A DNA stretch of 47,694 bases, taken from the NCBI GenBank assembly GCA_002371705.1, contig DFGI01000008.1:1-47694 (forward strand). The letters are read 5' to 3'. Below are positions 35,270 to 43,020 of the stretch, piece by piece; position 1 is the stretch's first letter, and every line of letters starts with the position of its first letter. The DNA is from Bacteroidales bacterium UBA3754. GTDB taxonomy: Bacteria; Bacteroidota; Bacteroidia; Bacteroidales; UBA1715. The notes under the pieces are model-generated. The model did no database searches and was not told the DNA's origin. It saw only the letters and a program-made list of their open reading frames with translations. The translations under genes and the position numbers were made by a program.

Positions 35270-35311
35270 AATAATTTAAATTTAAGTTAAACAATAAAAA
35301 TTCTTATCTTC

Positions 35312-36397
35312 TTATTCGTGTCCCTCTGGCATAGCCAATCCAATAAACAACGCTGACAACATTGTAAATATGTAGGCCTGCAAAGCGGCAACGAATAATT
35401 CAAGCACATCCATAAACATTACAAAGAACACCGAAACTGGAGCTATCGCCAACGTTCCGAAAATGAAAATCAACGAGGTCAAACTCAACACGATGATGTG
35501 ACCTGCGGTGATGTTTGCGAACAAACGAATCATCAACGCGAACGGCTTCGTAAAAATACCAATGACCTCAACCACCGCCATAATTGGAATCAACGGCCAA
35601 GGCAAACCTGGCATACAGAAAATATCTTTCCAATATTCTTTGTTTCCACTAACATTTGTAATAATTAACGTGAATACCGCCAACACGAACGTAACGGCTA
35701 TGTTACCCGTCAGGTTGGCGCTCCCTGGGAAGAACGGAATCAATCCCATCATATTTGAAATCCAAATAAAGAAGAACACTGTCAACAAATATGGAGTGTA
35801 TTTATCGGCATGTCTGCCAAGATTTGGTTCAATCACATCTTCTTTGATAAATAAAATCACTGGCTCCAACCACGCCTGAAAACCGCTTGGCGCCTGACCT
35901 TGACGGCGCTTGTACACGCCAGCCAAACCAATGAACATCACCAACATAATAATAGCGACAAGGAACAATGTGAACACGTTTTTCGTGATTGAGAAATCAA
36001 GCGGCCCGTCTTCTGTAACCTCGCCATTTTCATCGCAATATAAAATTTTTTGTCCGCCCATTTCTTGCGCCACCATTTTATACGTATGGTCGCCTTTGGT
36101 CACAGCCTTATGTCCGTGTTCGAATTCACTTGCCATAAACACGTCTATATTGAACGGATTAGTATTTACCAAAATTACAGGCAACGCGAATCCTACAGGA
36201 TGTTCGGTTCCATCTTCTTGTGTGATGTCGAACATATGCCAATAATGATTATCGCCAATGTGTCCGAAAATAGTTTCGTTAATATTAAATTGAGGTTTTT
36301 CGCCATTAGATTCCTCATTGTTGGCGAACGATATACATGAAAAAAGGAATGAAAAACAAATAATTAGAAATTTCCTTTTTGACATTTTTACAAGCAT
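35312..36397 (-). CDS. atpB: F-type ATP synthase a subunit
   Basis: 361 residues from the ATG at 36395-36397; the alternative ATG at 36385 would start MSKRKFLIICFSFLFSC and is equally plausible. It has a Bacteroidota-type N-terminal extension: a signal-peptide-like segment (to about SFANNEE) and ~110 soluble residues before the first core helix (FTLFLVAIIMLVMFIGLAGVY). The essential arginine of the proton path is in ALMIRLFANITAGH, and the C-terminal helix ends VAALQAYIFTMLSALFIGLA. First gene of the operon, behind a good promoter. Confidence 0.96.
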   Translation of the reverse strand: MLVKMSKRKFLIICFSFLFSCISFANNEESNGEKPQFNINETIFGHIGDNHYWHMFDITQEDGTEHPVGFALPVILVNTNPFNIDVFMASEFEHGHKAVTKGDHTYKMVAQEMGGQKILYCDENGEVTEDGPLDFSITKNVFTLFLVAIIMLVMFIGLAGVYKRRQGQAPSGFQAWLEPVILFIKEDVIEPNLGRHADKYTPYLLTVFFFIWISNMMGLIPFFPGSANLTGNIAVTFVLAVFTLIITNVSGNKEYWKDIFCMPGLPWPLIPIMAVVEVIGIFTKPFALMIRLFANITAGHIIVLSLTSLIFIFGTLAIAPVSVFFVMFMDVLELFVAALQAYIFTMLSALFIGLAMPEGHE

Positions 36398-36436
36398 ATT
36401 CTCAAAAATTTATACTACGTACGAATTTACACCTTA

Positions 36437-36468
36437 CAAAGGTAGCAATATTTTTGAAACGACCCCAA
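36437..36468 (-). promoter_or_regulatory. Promoter of the atpBEFHAG operon
   Basis: On the minus strand TTG (36468-36466), a 21-base spacer and TACCTTTG (36444-36437) match the Bacteroidota consensus. The implied start is near 36431, about 33 bases before the first atpB ATG. Confidence 0.7.
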
Positions 36469-36590
36469 CAAATCGTAACTTTTTTTGAGAAATGCAAAAA
36501 TAATTTGTAAGGAATCTTGGAAGATACCTATATAAATGGATTTCCTTCAGATAAATGTGAATCGTCCCTTTCTTGAAACAAATCCCCTTG

Positions 36591-36622
36591 TTGTGATTTT
36601 TCCAAGAAATTCGCTATTTTTG
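36591..36622 (+). promoter_or_regulatory. Promoter of the NSS transporter operon
   Basis: TTG at 36591-36593, a 21-base spacer and TATTTTTG at 36615-36622 match the consensus. The implied leader before the ATG at 36638 is about 10 bases. Confidence 0.65.
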
Positions 36623-36637
36623 CATAATTATAAATGT

Positions 36638-38428
36638 ATGGCACAGACTGAACAAACGTGGGGCTCCCGATTGGGACTGATTTTGGCGATGGCGGGAAGC
36701 GCCGTCGGCTTGGGAAACTTTCTCCGTTTTCCCGTGCAGGCCGTTCAGAATGGCGGCGGGGCGTTCATCATTCCCTATTTGGTGTCGTTTCTTCTGCTCG
36801 GCTTGCCTCTGGCTATGATAGAATGGTCAACAGGAAAATTCGGCGGACAGTTCGGAAGACATTCTCCTCCAACAATTATGCAGACCTTGAACAAAAACCA
36901 TTTTTGGCGATATTCTGGCGCGTTATGCCTCTTTTCGAGTTTCGTGATTTGTGCATACTATTGTTACATAGAAAGTTGGATTCTGTCATATACCATCCAC
37001 TCTGTAATTGGCACATTCGACGGAATGACCGAATACGAGGTTTCTGCCTTTTTTGACAAATACATCGACCTGACAACCTCAACGCTCGGATTTCCGTCCG
37101 ACACGCTGATAATGTTCATCTGCTGTTTGCTCATCAACATATTCATTTTGGCAAACGGCATTTCAAAAGGAATTGAACGGGCTTCGAAAATCAGTATGCC
37201 ACTTTTGCTTATTTTTGGATTTTTCTTGGCTTACAAGGCCTACACAATGAAAGCGGGCGTTGCGGGGGCAAAATTCGACAGCGTTGTGGCTCTCGATTTC
37301 TTATGGACAATCGACGTTGATTCGTTGGCAAATCCAAAAGTATGGCTGTCGGCGGCAGGGCAGGTATTCTTTACTATGTCGTTGGGAATGGGCGCCATAC
37401 AAACCTACGCTTCGTATATGAAAAAGAACGACGACATTGCCTTGAACTCAATGACCTCGGCATTCACCAACGAATTTGCGGAAATCGTCCTCGGAAGTGC
37501 CATCATCATTCCTATTTCCATCGGTTATCTTGGCGTTGACAAGGTTGTGGAACTGACGGGAATGGGCGGTTTCGGCCTTGGTTTCCGCACAATGCCATTC
37601 TTGTTCGAGCAGTGGGGCGACGTGCTTTCGTGCCTTGCGGGACTTGCGTTCTTCGGCATATTGTTCATTGCTTCAATCACGTCGTCAATTTCCATCAGCC
37701 AGCCGTTCATCGCATTTTTGGCACGGAACTACAACTGGACGCAACGAAAAAGTTCGTTCCGTTTCGGTATCTTGTTGTTCTTCTTGGCTTTACCTTGTAT
37801 CTTGTTTTTCGACAAAGGCGTGTTCGACCAGTATGACTTCTGGGGCGGAACGGTATCGCTGTTCTTGTTTGCGTTGCTGGAAACAGTTGCATTTTCGTGG
37901 GTTCTGGGCGTGAACAAAGGTTGGAAACTAATAACCGACAATGCCGAACTGCGTCTGCCTCGAGTATATAAATTCATACTGAAATTCATTACGCCTACAA
38001 TGCTGATTATAATATTTGTAGCAGCCATCATAAAACCAAAGAACGACGATTGGTCTTTGCTGAGTTTCAAAGGTTGGGAACTCGACGATTCAAGTATCAT
38101 TGGCGAATTGCGTCATCAAAATGTGGGACCAAACAAGGATTGGTTTGCCGATGAATTTTATGCCGAAAACGAAGGCGAGGTGAAAAAGATCTCAGAAACG
38201 GAAGTAGTAATTGGCGATAAAACGTATAAACTTCCAGCTGACGCCGAAGTGCTTGTTTCCATTGATGATTTTGTTACGCTTGGCTCGCCGATTTACAAGG
38301 GCGACGTTGTGAACAACGTTTTTTACGTCGATATTTGCCGAATCGGATTACTATTGTTTTTGATTTTACTGTGCGTATTCATACGATTCGCACGTCAACA
38401 TAATTTCGAAGAAATAAAGATAGAATAA
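36638..38428 (+). CDS. Sodium-dependent amino-acid transporter of the NSS/SNF family, with an extra soluble domain
   Basis: 596 residues. The ATG at 36638 is chosen over the longer frame because it directly precedes the family start (MAQTEQTWGSRLGLILAMAG) and follows the promoter. NSS proteins take up amino acids with Na+. The first helix motif GSAVGLGNFLRFPVQAVQNGGGAF is canonical, including the unwound Na+/substrate-binding part. Near the C-terminus, residues about 465-563 between the last two membrane helices form a hydrophilic insert (FKGWELDDSS, SETEVVIGDKTYKLPA, TLGSPIYKGDVV). The stop overlaps the ATG of a MetS-like small subunit (TAATG), suggesting a MetPS-type two-component transporter; methionine or alanine would be the guess, but the substrate is not proven. 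Confidence 0.93.
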   Translation: MAQTEQTWGSRLGLILAMAGSAVGLGNFLRFPVQAVQNGGGAFIIPYLVSFLLLGLPLAMIEWSTGKFGGQFGRHSPPTIMQTLNKNHFWRYSGALCLFSSFVICAYYCYIESWILSYTIHSVIGTFDGMTEYEVSAFFDKYIDLTTSTLGFPSDTLIMFICCLLINIFILANGISKGIERASKISMPLLLIFGFFLAYKAYTMKAGVAGAKFDSVVALDFLWTIDVDSLANPKVWLSAAGQVFFTMSLGMGAIQTYASYMKKNDDIALNSMTSAFTNEFAEIVLGSAIIIPISIGYLGVDKVVELTGMGGFGLGFRTMPFLFEQWGDVLSCLAGLAFFGILFIASITSSISISQPFIAFLARNYNWTQRKSSFRFGILLFFLALPCILFFDKGVFDQYDFWGGTVSLFLFALLETVAFSWVLGVNKGWKLITDNAELRLPRVYKFILKFITPTMLIIIFVAAIIKPKNDDWSLLSFKGWELDDSSIIGELRHQNVGPNKDWFADEFYAENEGEVKKISETEVVIGDKTYKLPADAEVLVSIDDFVTLGSPIYKGDVVNNVFYVDICRIGLLLFLILLCVFIRFARQHNFEEIKIE

Positions 38429-38523
38429 TGTCAACATCGGCTCTCATATTAATGCTTACAGTGCAATTGTCGGTAACGGCAGTTATGATTTATTTGTTTT
38501 ACAAGGTTTTACACAAGAAATAA
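38428..38523 (+). CDS. MetS-like small subunit of the NSS transporter
   Basis: 31 residues: a short polar start (MSTSALI), one membrane helix (LMLTVQLSVTAVMIYLFY) and a basic tail (KVLHKK). Its ATG overlaps the stop of the transporter gene by one base, so it is translationally coupled. Corynebacterium MetP needs a similar tiny partner, MetS, and such subunits accompany many NSS transporters. The call rests on position, size and topology; the sequence is too short for more. Confidence 0.75.
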   Translation: MSTSALILMLTVQLSVTAVMIYLFYKVLHKK

Positions 38524-38524
38524 T

Positions 38525-39052
38525 ATGGAAACATTTTTTGACTTAGCACAAAAACGAAGAAGTACGAGAACGTTTCTCGACAAGCCTGTTCCGCAGGAAA
38601 TACAAGAAAAACTGAAACAGATTGTATTGATGAGTCCGTCGGGACATCGTGCCAATCCGTGGGAATTTATTTTTGTGGAAGACAAGCAATCGTTGGAAAC
38701 AATTTCCACGTGCAAGCAAGCTGGTGCCGCATTTGTAAAAGATGCCGCCCTTGCCGTAATCGTAATTGCCGACACGACGAAAACCGACGTGTGGGTCGAA
38801 GATTGTTCCATTGCCTCGGCATATCTGCATCTTGCAGCCGAAGATTTGGGCTTGGGAAGCTGCTGGGTACAAATCCGCAAACGTGCGAAGGAATCAGGCG
38901 AAAGTGCTTCGGAGGTTTTGAAAAAAGCGTTCAACATACCCGAAAACTACGAGGTTTTGTCGGTGATAGCAATGGGTTACAAACAAGAGGAACGTAAACC
39001 GTTCGACCTCAACCGCTTGCAGTTAGACAAGATTCATAAGGAAACGTTCTAA
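38525..39052 (+). CDS. Nitroreductase family FMN oxidoreductase
   Basis: 175 residues, one nitroreductase domain. It begins METFFDLAQKRRSTRTFLDKPV; the RRSTR segment binds the FMN phosphate. SPSGHRANPWEFIFV and AEDLGLGSCWVQI are typical, and the end AMGYKQEERKP is the usual C-terminal motif. These enzymes use NAD(P)H to reduce nitro-aromatics, quinones or flavins; the true substrate is unknown. Its ATG is one base after the MetS-like stop, so it is in the transporter operon. Its last 30 bases overlap the end of the convergent ABC ATPase gene. Confidence 0.9.
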   Translation: METFFDLAQKRRSTRTFLDKPVPQEIQEKLKQIVLMSPSGHRANPWEFIFVEDKQSLETISTCKQAGAAFVKDAALAVIVIADTTKTDVWVEDCSIASAYLHLAAEDLGLGSCWVQIRKRAKESGESASEVLKKAFNIPENYEVLSVIAMGYKQEERKPFDLNRLQLDKIHKETF

Positions 39053-39814
39053 TACCGTAGAATCAAGTTTAAAAGCTTGTTCAAACGATTTGTTGCGCAC
39101 CAATTCCTGTGGCGCGCCATATAGCATCGGTCCGTTTTTCTGCATCAACCAAATATTGTCGGCAACTTGCAAGGCAAGGCTCAACTCGTGCGTGGAAACC
39201 AAAATGGATTTTTTCGTGCTGTGCGCCAAAACCTTCAAAAGTTCCATCACTTCAATTCTATTGGGCAAATCCAAGTGTGCGGTGGGTTCGTCGAGAACGA
39301 TGCAGGAAGTATCTTGCGCCAACGCCTTCGCTATCATCGTGCGTTGTTTCTCGCCATCGCTCAACTCCTGAAAACGACGTTCTGCAAGCATTTCGACCGA
39401 CACTTTCCGCATTGCGTCGAAAATCACCTGTTCATCATTGTCGGTCATTTTTCCATACCAATTTGTGTATGGATAGCGTCCAAGCGACACAATATCGTAC
39501 ACGCTCATATTCACATCGTCGATGCGGTCAGTCAACACCACGCTCATTTTCTTGGCAAGATCGTCGGGACGCATTGTGGTAATTAGCTGGCCATCAAGCG
39601 AAATGCTGCCCTGCAACGCTGGTTGCATTCCCGCTATAGTCCGTATGAATGTGGATTTTCCGCAGCCGTTCGGTCCCAACAAGCAAACCAATTCTCCTTG
39701 CGAAACCGTTACCGAAAGATGTTCACACACAGCCGTCGTGGTGTTATGTTTCCCCTGATAGCCAATTGAAACATCGGTAATTTCAATAACACTATGACGC
39801 TGACTTTCACCCAT
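39023..39814 (-). CDS. ABC transporter ATP-binding protein, iron-siderophore/cobalamin (FecE/BtuD) type
   Basis: 263 residues. Walker A GPNGCGKST (residues 47-55), Q-loop region, signature LSDGEKQR, Walker B CIVLDEPTAHLD and H-loop STHELS are all intact. The arrangement (VSLGRYPYTNWYGKM after the Q-loop) is that of ATPases that drive uptake of siderophores, haem or vitamin B12. The permease and binding protein expected beside it are absent: upstream is a HisIE-like gene, downstream a convergent nitroreductase. The ATG is 8 bases past the hisIE-like stop, so the two are co-transcribed. Confidence 0.92.
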   Translation of the reverse strand: MGESQRHSVIEITDVSIGYQGKHNTTTAVCEHLSVTVSQGELVCLLGPNGCGKSTFIRTIAGMQPALQGSISLDGQLITTMRPDDLAKKMSVVLTDRIDDVNMSVYDIVSLGRYPYTNWYGKMTDNDEQVIFDAMRKVSVEMLAERRFQELSDGEKQRTMIAKALAQDTSCIVLDEPTAHLDLPNRIEVMELLKVLAHSTKKSILVSTHELSLALQVADNIWLMQKNGPMLYGAPQELVRNKSFEQAFKLDSTVLERFLMNLV

Positions 39815-39822
39815 TTTGAATG

Positions 39823-40410
39823 TTATTCTTTATGGCGAGCCTTTAATTCACGTGCCAAATCCTCAATGCGGAGACCTTTTTCGGTAAGAAGCACAATTAA
39901 ATGGTAAATCAAATCTGATGATTCGTACAGCAATTGTTCTTTCGTGCCGTTTGTGGCTTCTATCACCGTTTCAATTGCCTCTTCGCCAACCTTTTGCGAA
40001 ATTTTGTTGATTCCTTTGGTAAACAATTTTGTGGTATAGGAACCTTCGGGCATTTCCTTTTTCCGTCGTTCTATAAAATCCTGCAAATACGACAGGAACG
40101 CCAAATCTTCCATATTTTTCTCGCCAAGGAACGAATCAGCGCCAGTTGTTGAACCATCGGGAATCGCACGAACCACGATTGCAGAGCCATCCTCGTTCGG
40201 AATAATCGTATCAACTGCGATAGGTTTGAAATATTCACCACCCGTAAGTTGTTCTGGTTTACCGTTTTTCAACAAATACACTTGTTTTGTTTCGTCCATT
40301 TTAAAAAATGTTGCCTCGTCAGCAAAACCAACACGTAAAATTTTATTTGTCCGTTTGTCTTGAACAACAACCTGAATTGTACCTGTCTGTTGAGAAAAAT
40401 GAATGTCCAT
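39823..40410 (-). CDS. hisE: Phosphoribosyl-ATP pyrophosphatase (HisE) with a degenerate N-terminal HisI domain
   Basis: 195 residues from the ATG at 40408-40410; the longer frame adds an unrelated N-terminus. Residues about 101-195 are an intact HisE domain (KVGEEAIETVIEA with Glu143, Glu144, Glu147; YESSDLIYHLIVLL with Glu163, Asp166), which hydrolyses phosphoribosyl-ATP in histidine synthesis. Residues 1-100 align end to end with the HisI cyclohydrolase half of Bacteroidota HisIE, but the catalytic motifs are gone: the Cys-His of the CHTG motif is Ser87-Thr88, the later Cys is Phe94, and the metal-binding DCDxD segment is replaced by a different sequence around residues 67-76. It should not act as a cyclohydrolase. 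No other his gene is nearby. It lies between murB (70 bases) and an ABC ATPase (8 bases). Confidence 0.85.
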   Translation of the reverse strand: MDIHFSQQTGTIQVVVQDKRTNKILRVGFADEATFFKMDETKQVYLLKNGKPEQLTGGEYFKPIAVDTIIPNEDGSAIVVRAIPDGSTTGADSFLGEKNMEDLAFLSYLQDFIERRKKEMPEGSYTTKLFTKGINKISQKVGEEAIETVIEATNGTKEQLLYESSDLIYHLIVLLTEKGLRIEDLARELKARHKE

Positions 40411-40480
40411 TTGAAAGAATTTTGTGACGCAAATATATGATTTTATGGAAAATTGCGAAAGATATGTTTTCAACGAAAAG

Positions 40481-41482
40481 CTACAGATAAATCACCTCGG
40501 GCGAAATTGCAATTTGATACGTATTAAACACCTGTTGTTGAATGTGTTGTGCGAGCGAAACCACATCACTGCTCGTGGCGTTTCCTTTATTGGTGAGCAC
40601 CAATGCCTGTTTTGGATGAACTTGCGCTCCACCAATTGAAAATCCTTTCAGGCCAAGCGAATCAATGAGCCAGCCAGCGGCAATTTTTGTAAACCCTTCG
40701 GAGGCAGGATACGTCACCATATTGGGATATTTGCGTTTTAGCAGTTCGGCTTGTGCATTCGGCACTATCGGATTCTTGAAAAAACTACCCGCACTGCCAA
40801 TTTCCTTCGGATCGGGAAGTTTGCTTTTTCGAATTTCGATGATTGCATCACGAACAGATTGCAAAGTTGCCGTAGTTGGGTCGATTCCTTGCAGACTACC
40901 ATACCCAAGGTTGAAAGGAGCTTGCTTCAACAATTTGAAAATCACGTTGATAACGATATATTTTCCTGCTTCTTCGTGCTTAAAAACACTATCGCGGTAG
41001 CCAAATTTACATTCTTCGTTGGTGAAAACCCGCAGGTTTGCATCAGCAACCGACATACATTCAACCTGATAAATGGAATCCTTCGCTTCGGAACCATACG
41101 CGCCAATATTTTGCACAGGACTCGCGCCAACACATCCAGGGATGAACGATAAATTTTCAACACCATGCAGATTATGTTCCACCGCCCACAATACAAAATC
41201 ATCCCAAATTTCGCCAGCCGCAACTTTCACAAATATCTCATTATCAGCATCTTCAACAATAGAAATTCCTTTATTTTCAGGATGGATAATTGTTCCTGCA
41301 AATGGTTTTGTCAACAACACATTGCTACCGCCGCCCAACACAAAAAACGGTTCGTCTTTCTGAAATCCATTTGTAAGAAAATCAACAAGCTCGTCAATTG
41401 AGGAAAACGAAAAAAATTGTTGGGCAGTTTCGTCTATGCCGAACGTATTGTACTGGAGTAATGAAAAGTTTGTGCGAATCAT
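40481..41482 (-). CDS. murB: UDP-N-acetylenolpyruvoylglucosamine reductase MurB
   Basis: 333 residues, type I (E. coli-like). MurB reduces UDP-GlcNAc-enolpyruvate to UDP-MurNAc with FAD and NADPH in peptidoglycan synthesis. The ATG at 41480-41482 gives the canonical N-terminus MIRTNFSLLQYNTFGID; the open frame continues upstream across the divergent gene and is ignored. FAD-binding VLGGGSNVLL (near residue 48) and IPGCVGASPVQNIGAYG are present. Catalytic Ser233 (GSAGSFFKNP) and the C-terminal Glu329 (ISPEVIYL) are intact. Confidence 0.97.
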   Translation of the reverse strand: MIRTNFSLLQYNTFGIDETAQQFFSFSSIDELVDFLTNGFQKDEPFFVLGGGSNVLLTKPFAGTIIHPENKGISIVEDADNEIFVKVAAGEIWDDFVLWAVEHNLHGVENLSFIPGCVGASPVQNIGAYGSEAKDSIYQVECMSVADANLRVFTNEECKFGYRDSVFKHEEAGKYIVINVIFKLLKQAPFNLGYGSLQGIDPTTATLQSVRDAIIEIRKSKLPDPKEIGSAGSFFKNPIVPNAQAELLKRKYPNMVTYPASEGFTKIAAGWLIDSLGLKGFSIGGAQVHPKQALVLTNKGNATSSDVVSLAQHIQQQVFNTYQIAISPEVIYL

Positions 41483-41532
41483 CTTGCAAAATTTTGTGGT
41501 AAATATAAAAATTAAAGCTGTAATTTTGTGAT

Positions 41533-42117
41533 ATGATTCAAACAGAACGACATCCTTTGCAACCATTTTTGCCTCCGAACACGGTGGTTTTGTTTCTTGG
41601 AAGTTTTCCTCCCCCACAGAAACGCTGGTCAATGGAGTTTTTCTATCCGAATTTCCTGAACGATATGTGGCGGATTTGGGGATTGATTTTTTTCAACGAT
41701 GCGAATCATTTTGTGATTACCGCGGAGAAAAAATTCAACTATCAGAAAATAGTGGATTTTTGCAACACATACGGATTCGCATTTTTCGACACAGCATCAG
41801 CCGTAAAACGGTTGCAGGAAAATGCCTCCGACAAATTCTTAGAAGTAGTCGAGCCAACCGACATTGAAGCGCTGTTAGCACAAATTCCTCAGTGTAAGGC
41901 AATTGTAACTACTGGAGAAAAAGCAACCGATGTATTAGTTTCGCAGTATGGATGTGCCAAACCTACCGTTGGAAAATCAGAAACTGTAACCATTGGCAAA
42001 AAACAATATGAATTATTCCGTATGCCGTCGTCGTCGCGGGCATACCCGCTGGCTCTGACAAAAAAAGCCGAGGCGTACAAAGTGCTTCTGTCTTACTTTC
42101 AAGAAAATCAGCAATAG
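41533..42117 (+). CDS. Uracil-DNA glycosylase superfamily protein
   Basis: 194 residues. The segment VVLFLGSFPPPQKRWS near the N-terminus corresponds to the first active-site motif of the UDG superfamily, and FRMPSSSRAYPLALTKKAEAY to the second motif with its DNA-inserting loop; CKAIVTTGEKATDVL is the central strand. Closest in style to the Mug/TDG-like or uncharacterised Bacteroidota members. Inferred role: removal of damaged or deaminated bases; substrate unknown. Divergent from murB (50 bases) and 58 bases before rdgB, an enzyme that also guards against deaminated purines, so a shared repair theme is possible. Confidence 0.82.
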   Translation: MIQTERHPLQPFLPPNTVVLFLGSFPPPQKRWSMEFFYPNFLNDMWRIWGLIFFNDANHFVITAEKKFNYQKIVDFCNTYGFAFFDTASAVKRLQENASDKFLEVVEPTDIEALLAQIPQCKAIVTTGEKATDVLVSQYGCAKPTVGKSETVTIGKKQYELFRMPSSSRAYPLALTKKAEAYKVLLSYFQENQQ

Positions 42118-42154
42118 TTTTTCACAAAAATCTCTGTTTTTATTTGTCAATCGC

Positions 42155-42162
42155 TATTTTTG
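42155..42162 (+). promoter_or_regulatory. Candidate -7 element for rdgB
   Basis: TATTTTTG matches TAnnTTTG and ends 13 bases before the rdgB ATG, implying a leader of about 8 bases. No TTG at the -33 spacing. Confidence 0.45.
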
Positions 42163-42175
42163 CAAAAAAAAGACA

Positions 42176-42757
42176 ATGGAACTCGTTTTTGCGTCGAATA
42201 ACAGACATAAATTAGAGGAAATCTCGAAAATCATTGGTGGAGAATATTCAATTCTCAATTTGAAACAAGCTGGTTGCGAGGGTGAAATTCCCGAAACGGG
42301 CGAAACGTTGGCGGAAAATGCCTTGCAAAAAGCCCACTGGGTGTATGACAAAACAGGGAAAAACTGTTTTGCCGACGACACCGGTCTTGAAATCGACGCG
42401 CTCGACGGAGCCCCTGGCGTTTACACAGCCCGTTTTGCCGGCGATGACTGCACACCCGAGGACAATATCCAAAAAACATTGCGTTTGATGAACGGCGTGA
42501 AAAACCGAAGAGCTTGCTTCAAAACAGTGATTGCGTGTATAATCGATGGGAAAGAATATTTGTTCAACGGAGAAGTGGAAGGCGAAATCGCCACTGAAAA
42601 AATGGGCGTGGGCGGTTTTGGATATGACCCTATTTTTGTACCCAAAGGTTATTCGGAATCATTTGCGCAAATGCCGTTGGACCAAAAAAACGGAATGAGC
42701 CACAGAGGTCGTGCGACCGCAAAATTTGTGGAATTTCTCAAAAAACTCAAGCAATAA
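42176..42757 (+). CDS. rdgB: Non-canonical purine NTP pyrophosphatase (RdgB/HAM1)
   Basis: 193 residues, typical. It hydrolyses ITP, dITP and XTP to monophosphates and keeps deaminated purines out of nucleic acids. It starts MELVFASNNRHKLEEI (substrate-binding SNNxxK), with ETGETLAENALQKA, the catalytic FADDTGLEIDAL and the C-terminal GFGYDPIFVPKGYSESFAQM and SHRGRA. Converges with a small unknown gene, 2 bases between the stops. Confidence 0.97.
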   Translation: MELVFASNNRHKLEEISKIIGGEYSILNLKQAGCEGEIPETGETLAENALQKAHWVYDKTGKNCFADDTGLEIDALDGAPGVYTARFAGDDCTPEDNIQKTLRLMNGVKNRRACFKTVIACIIDGKEYLFNGEVEGEIATEKMGVGGFGYDPIFVPKGYSESFAQMPLDQKNGMSHRGRATAKFVEFLKKLKQ

Positions 42758-42759
42758 TC

Positions 42760-43017
42760 TTAGCCATTTAATTGCAACAACGTTTCCAGCTTCCCAACCG
42801 CCGACCTCATGTCCGATTCAAAGCGGGAATGGTCGCGGAGAAAGTCGTTTTGCCCATCGGCGAGCATATCATACAATTCCTTGGGCATAGTTGCGACGTA
42901 CGAATCTATTGCAATTTCAATGTCGTCCTTTTGCCAATCGAGCGTGGAATATTCAAACACCCGCAATTTCTGATGCAGAAAGCAATACGCCGTTTCTATG
43001 CTCGCCTTGGAAATCAT
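42760..43017 (-). CDS. Small hypothetical protein paired with DUF4250
   Basis: 85 residues, acidic, no signal or membrane helix (MISKASIETAYCFLHQKLRVF...). I do not recognise it. Support for a real gene is its close packing: it starts 3 bases after the DUF4250 stop on the same strand and ends 2 bases from the rdgB stop, and the frame is open throughout. Predicted helical. Confidence 0.55.
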   Translation of the reverse strand: MISKASIETAYCFLHQKLRVFEYSTLDWQKDDIEIAIDSYVATMPKELYDMLADGQNDFLRDHSRFESDMRSAVGKLETLLQLNG

Positions 43018-43020
43018 TTG

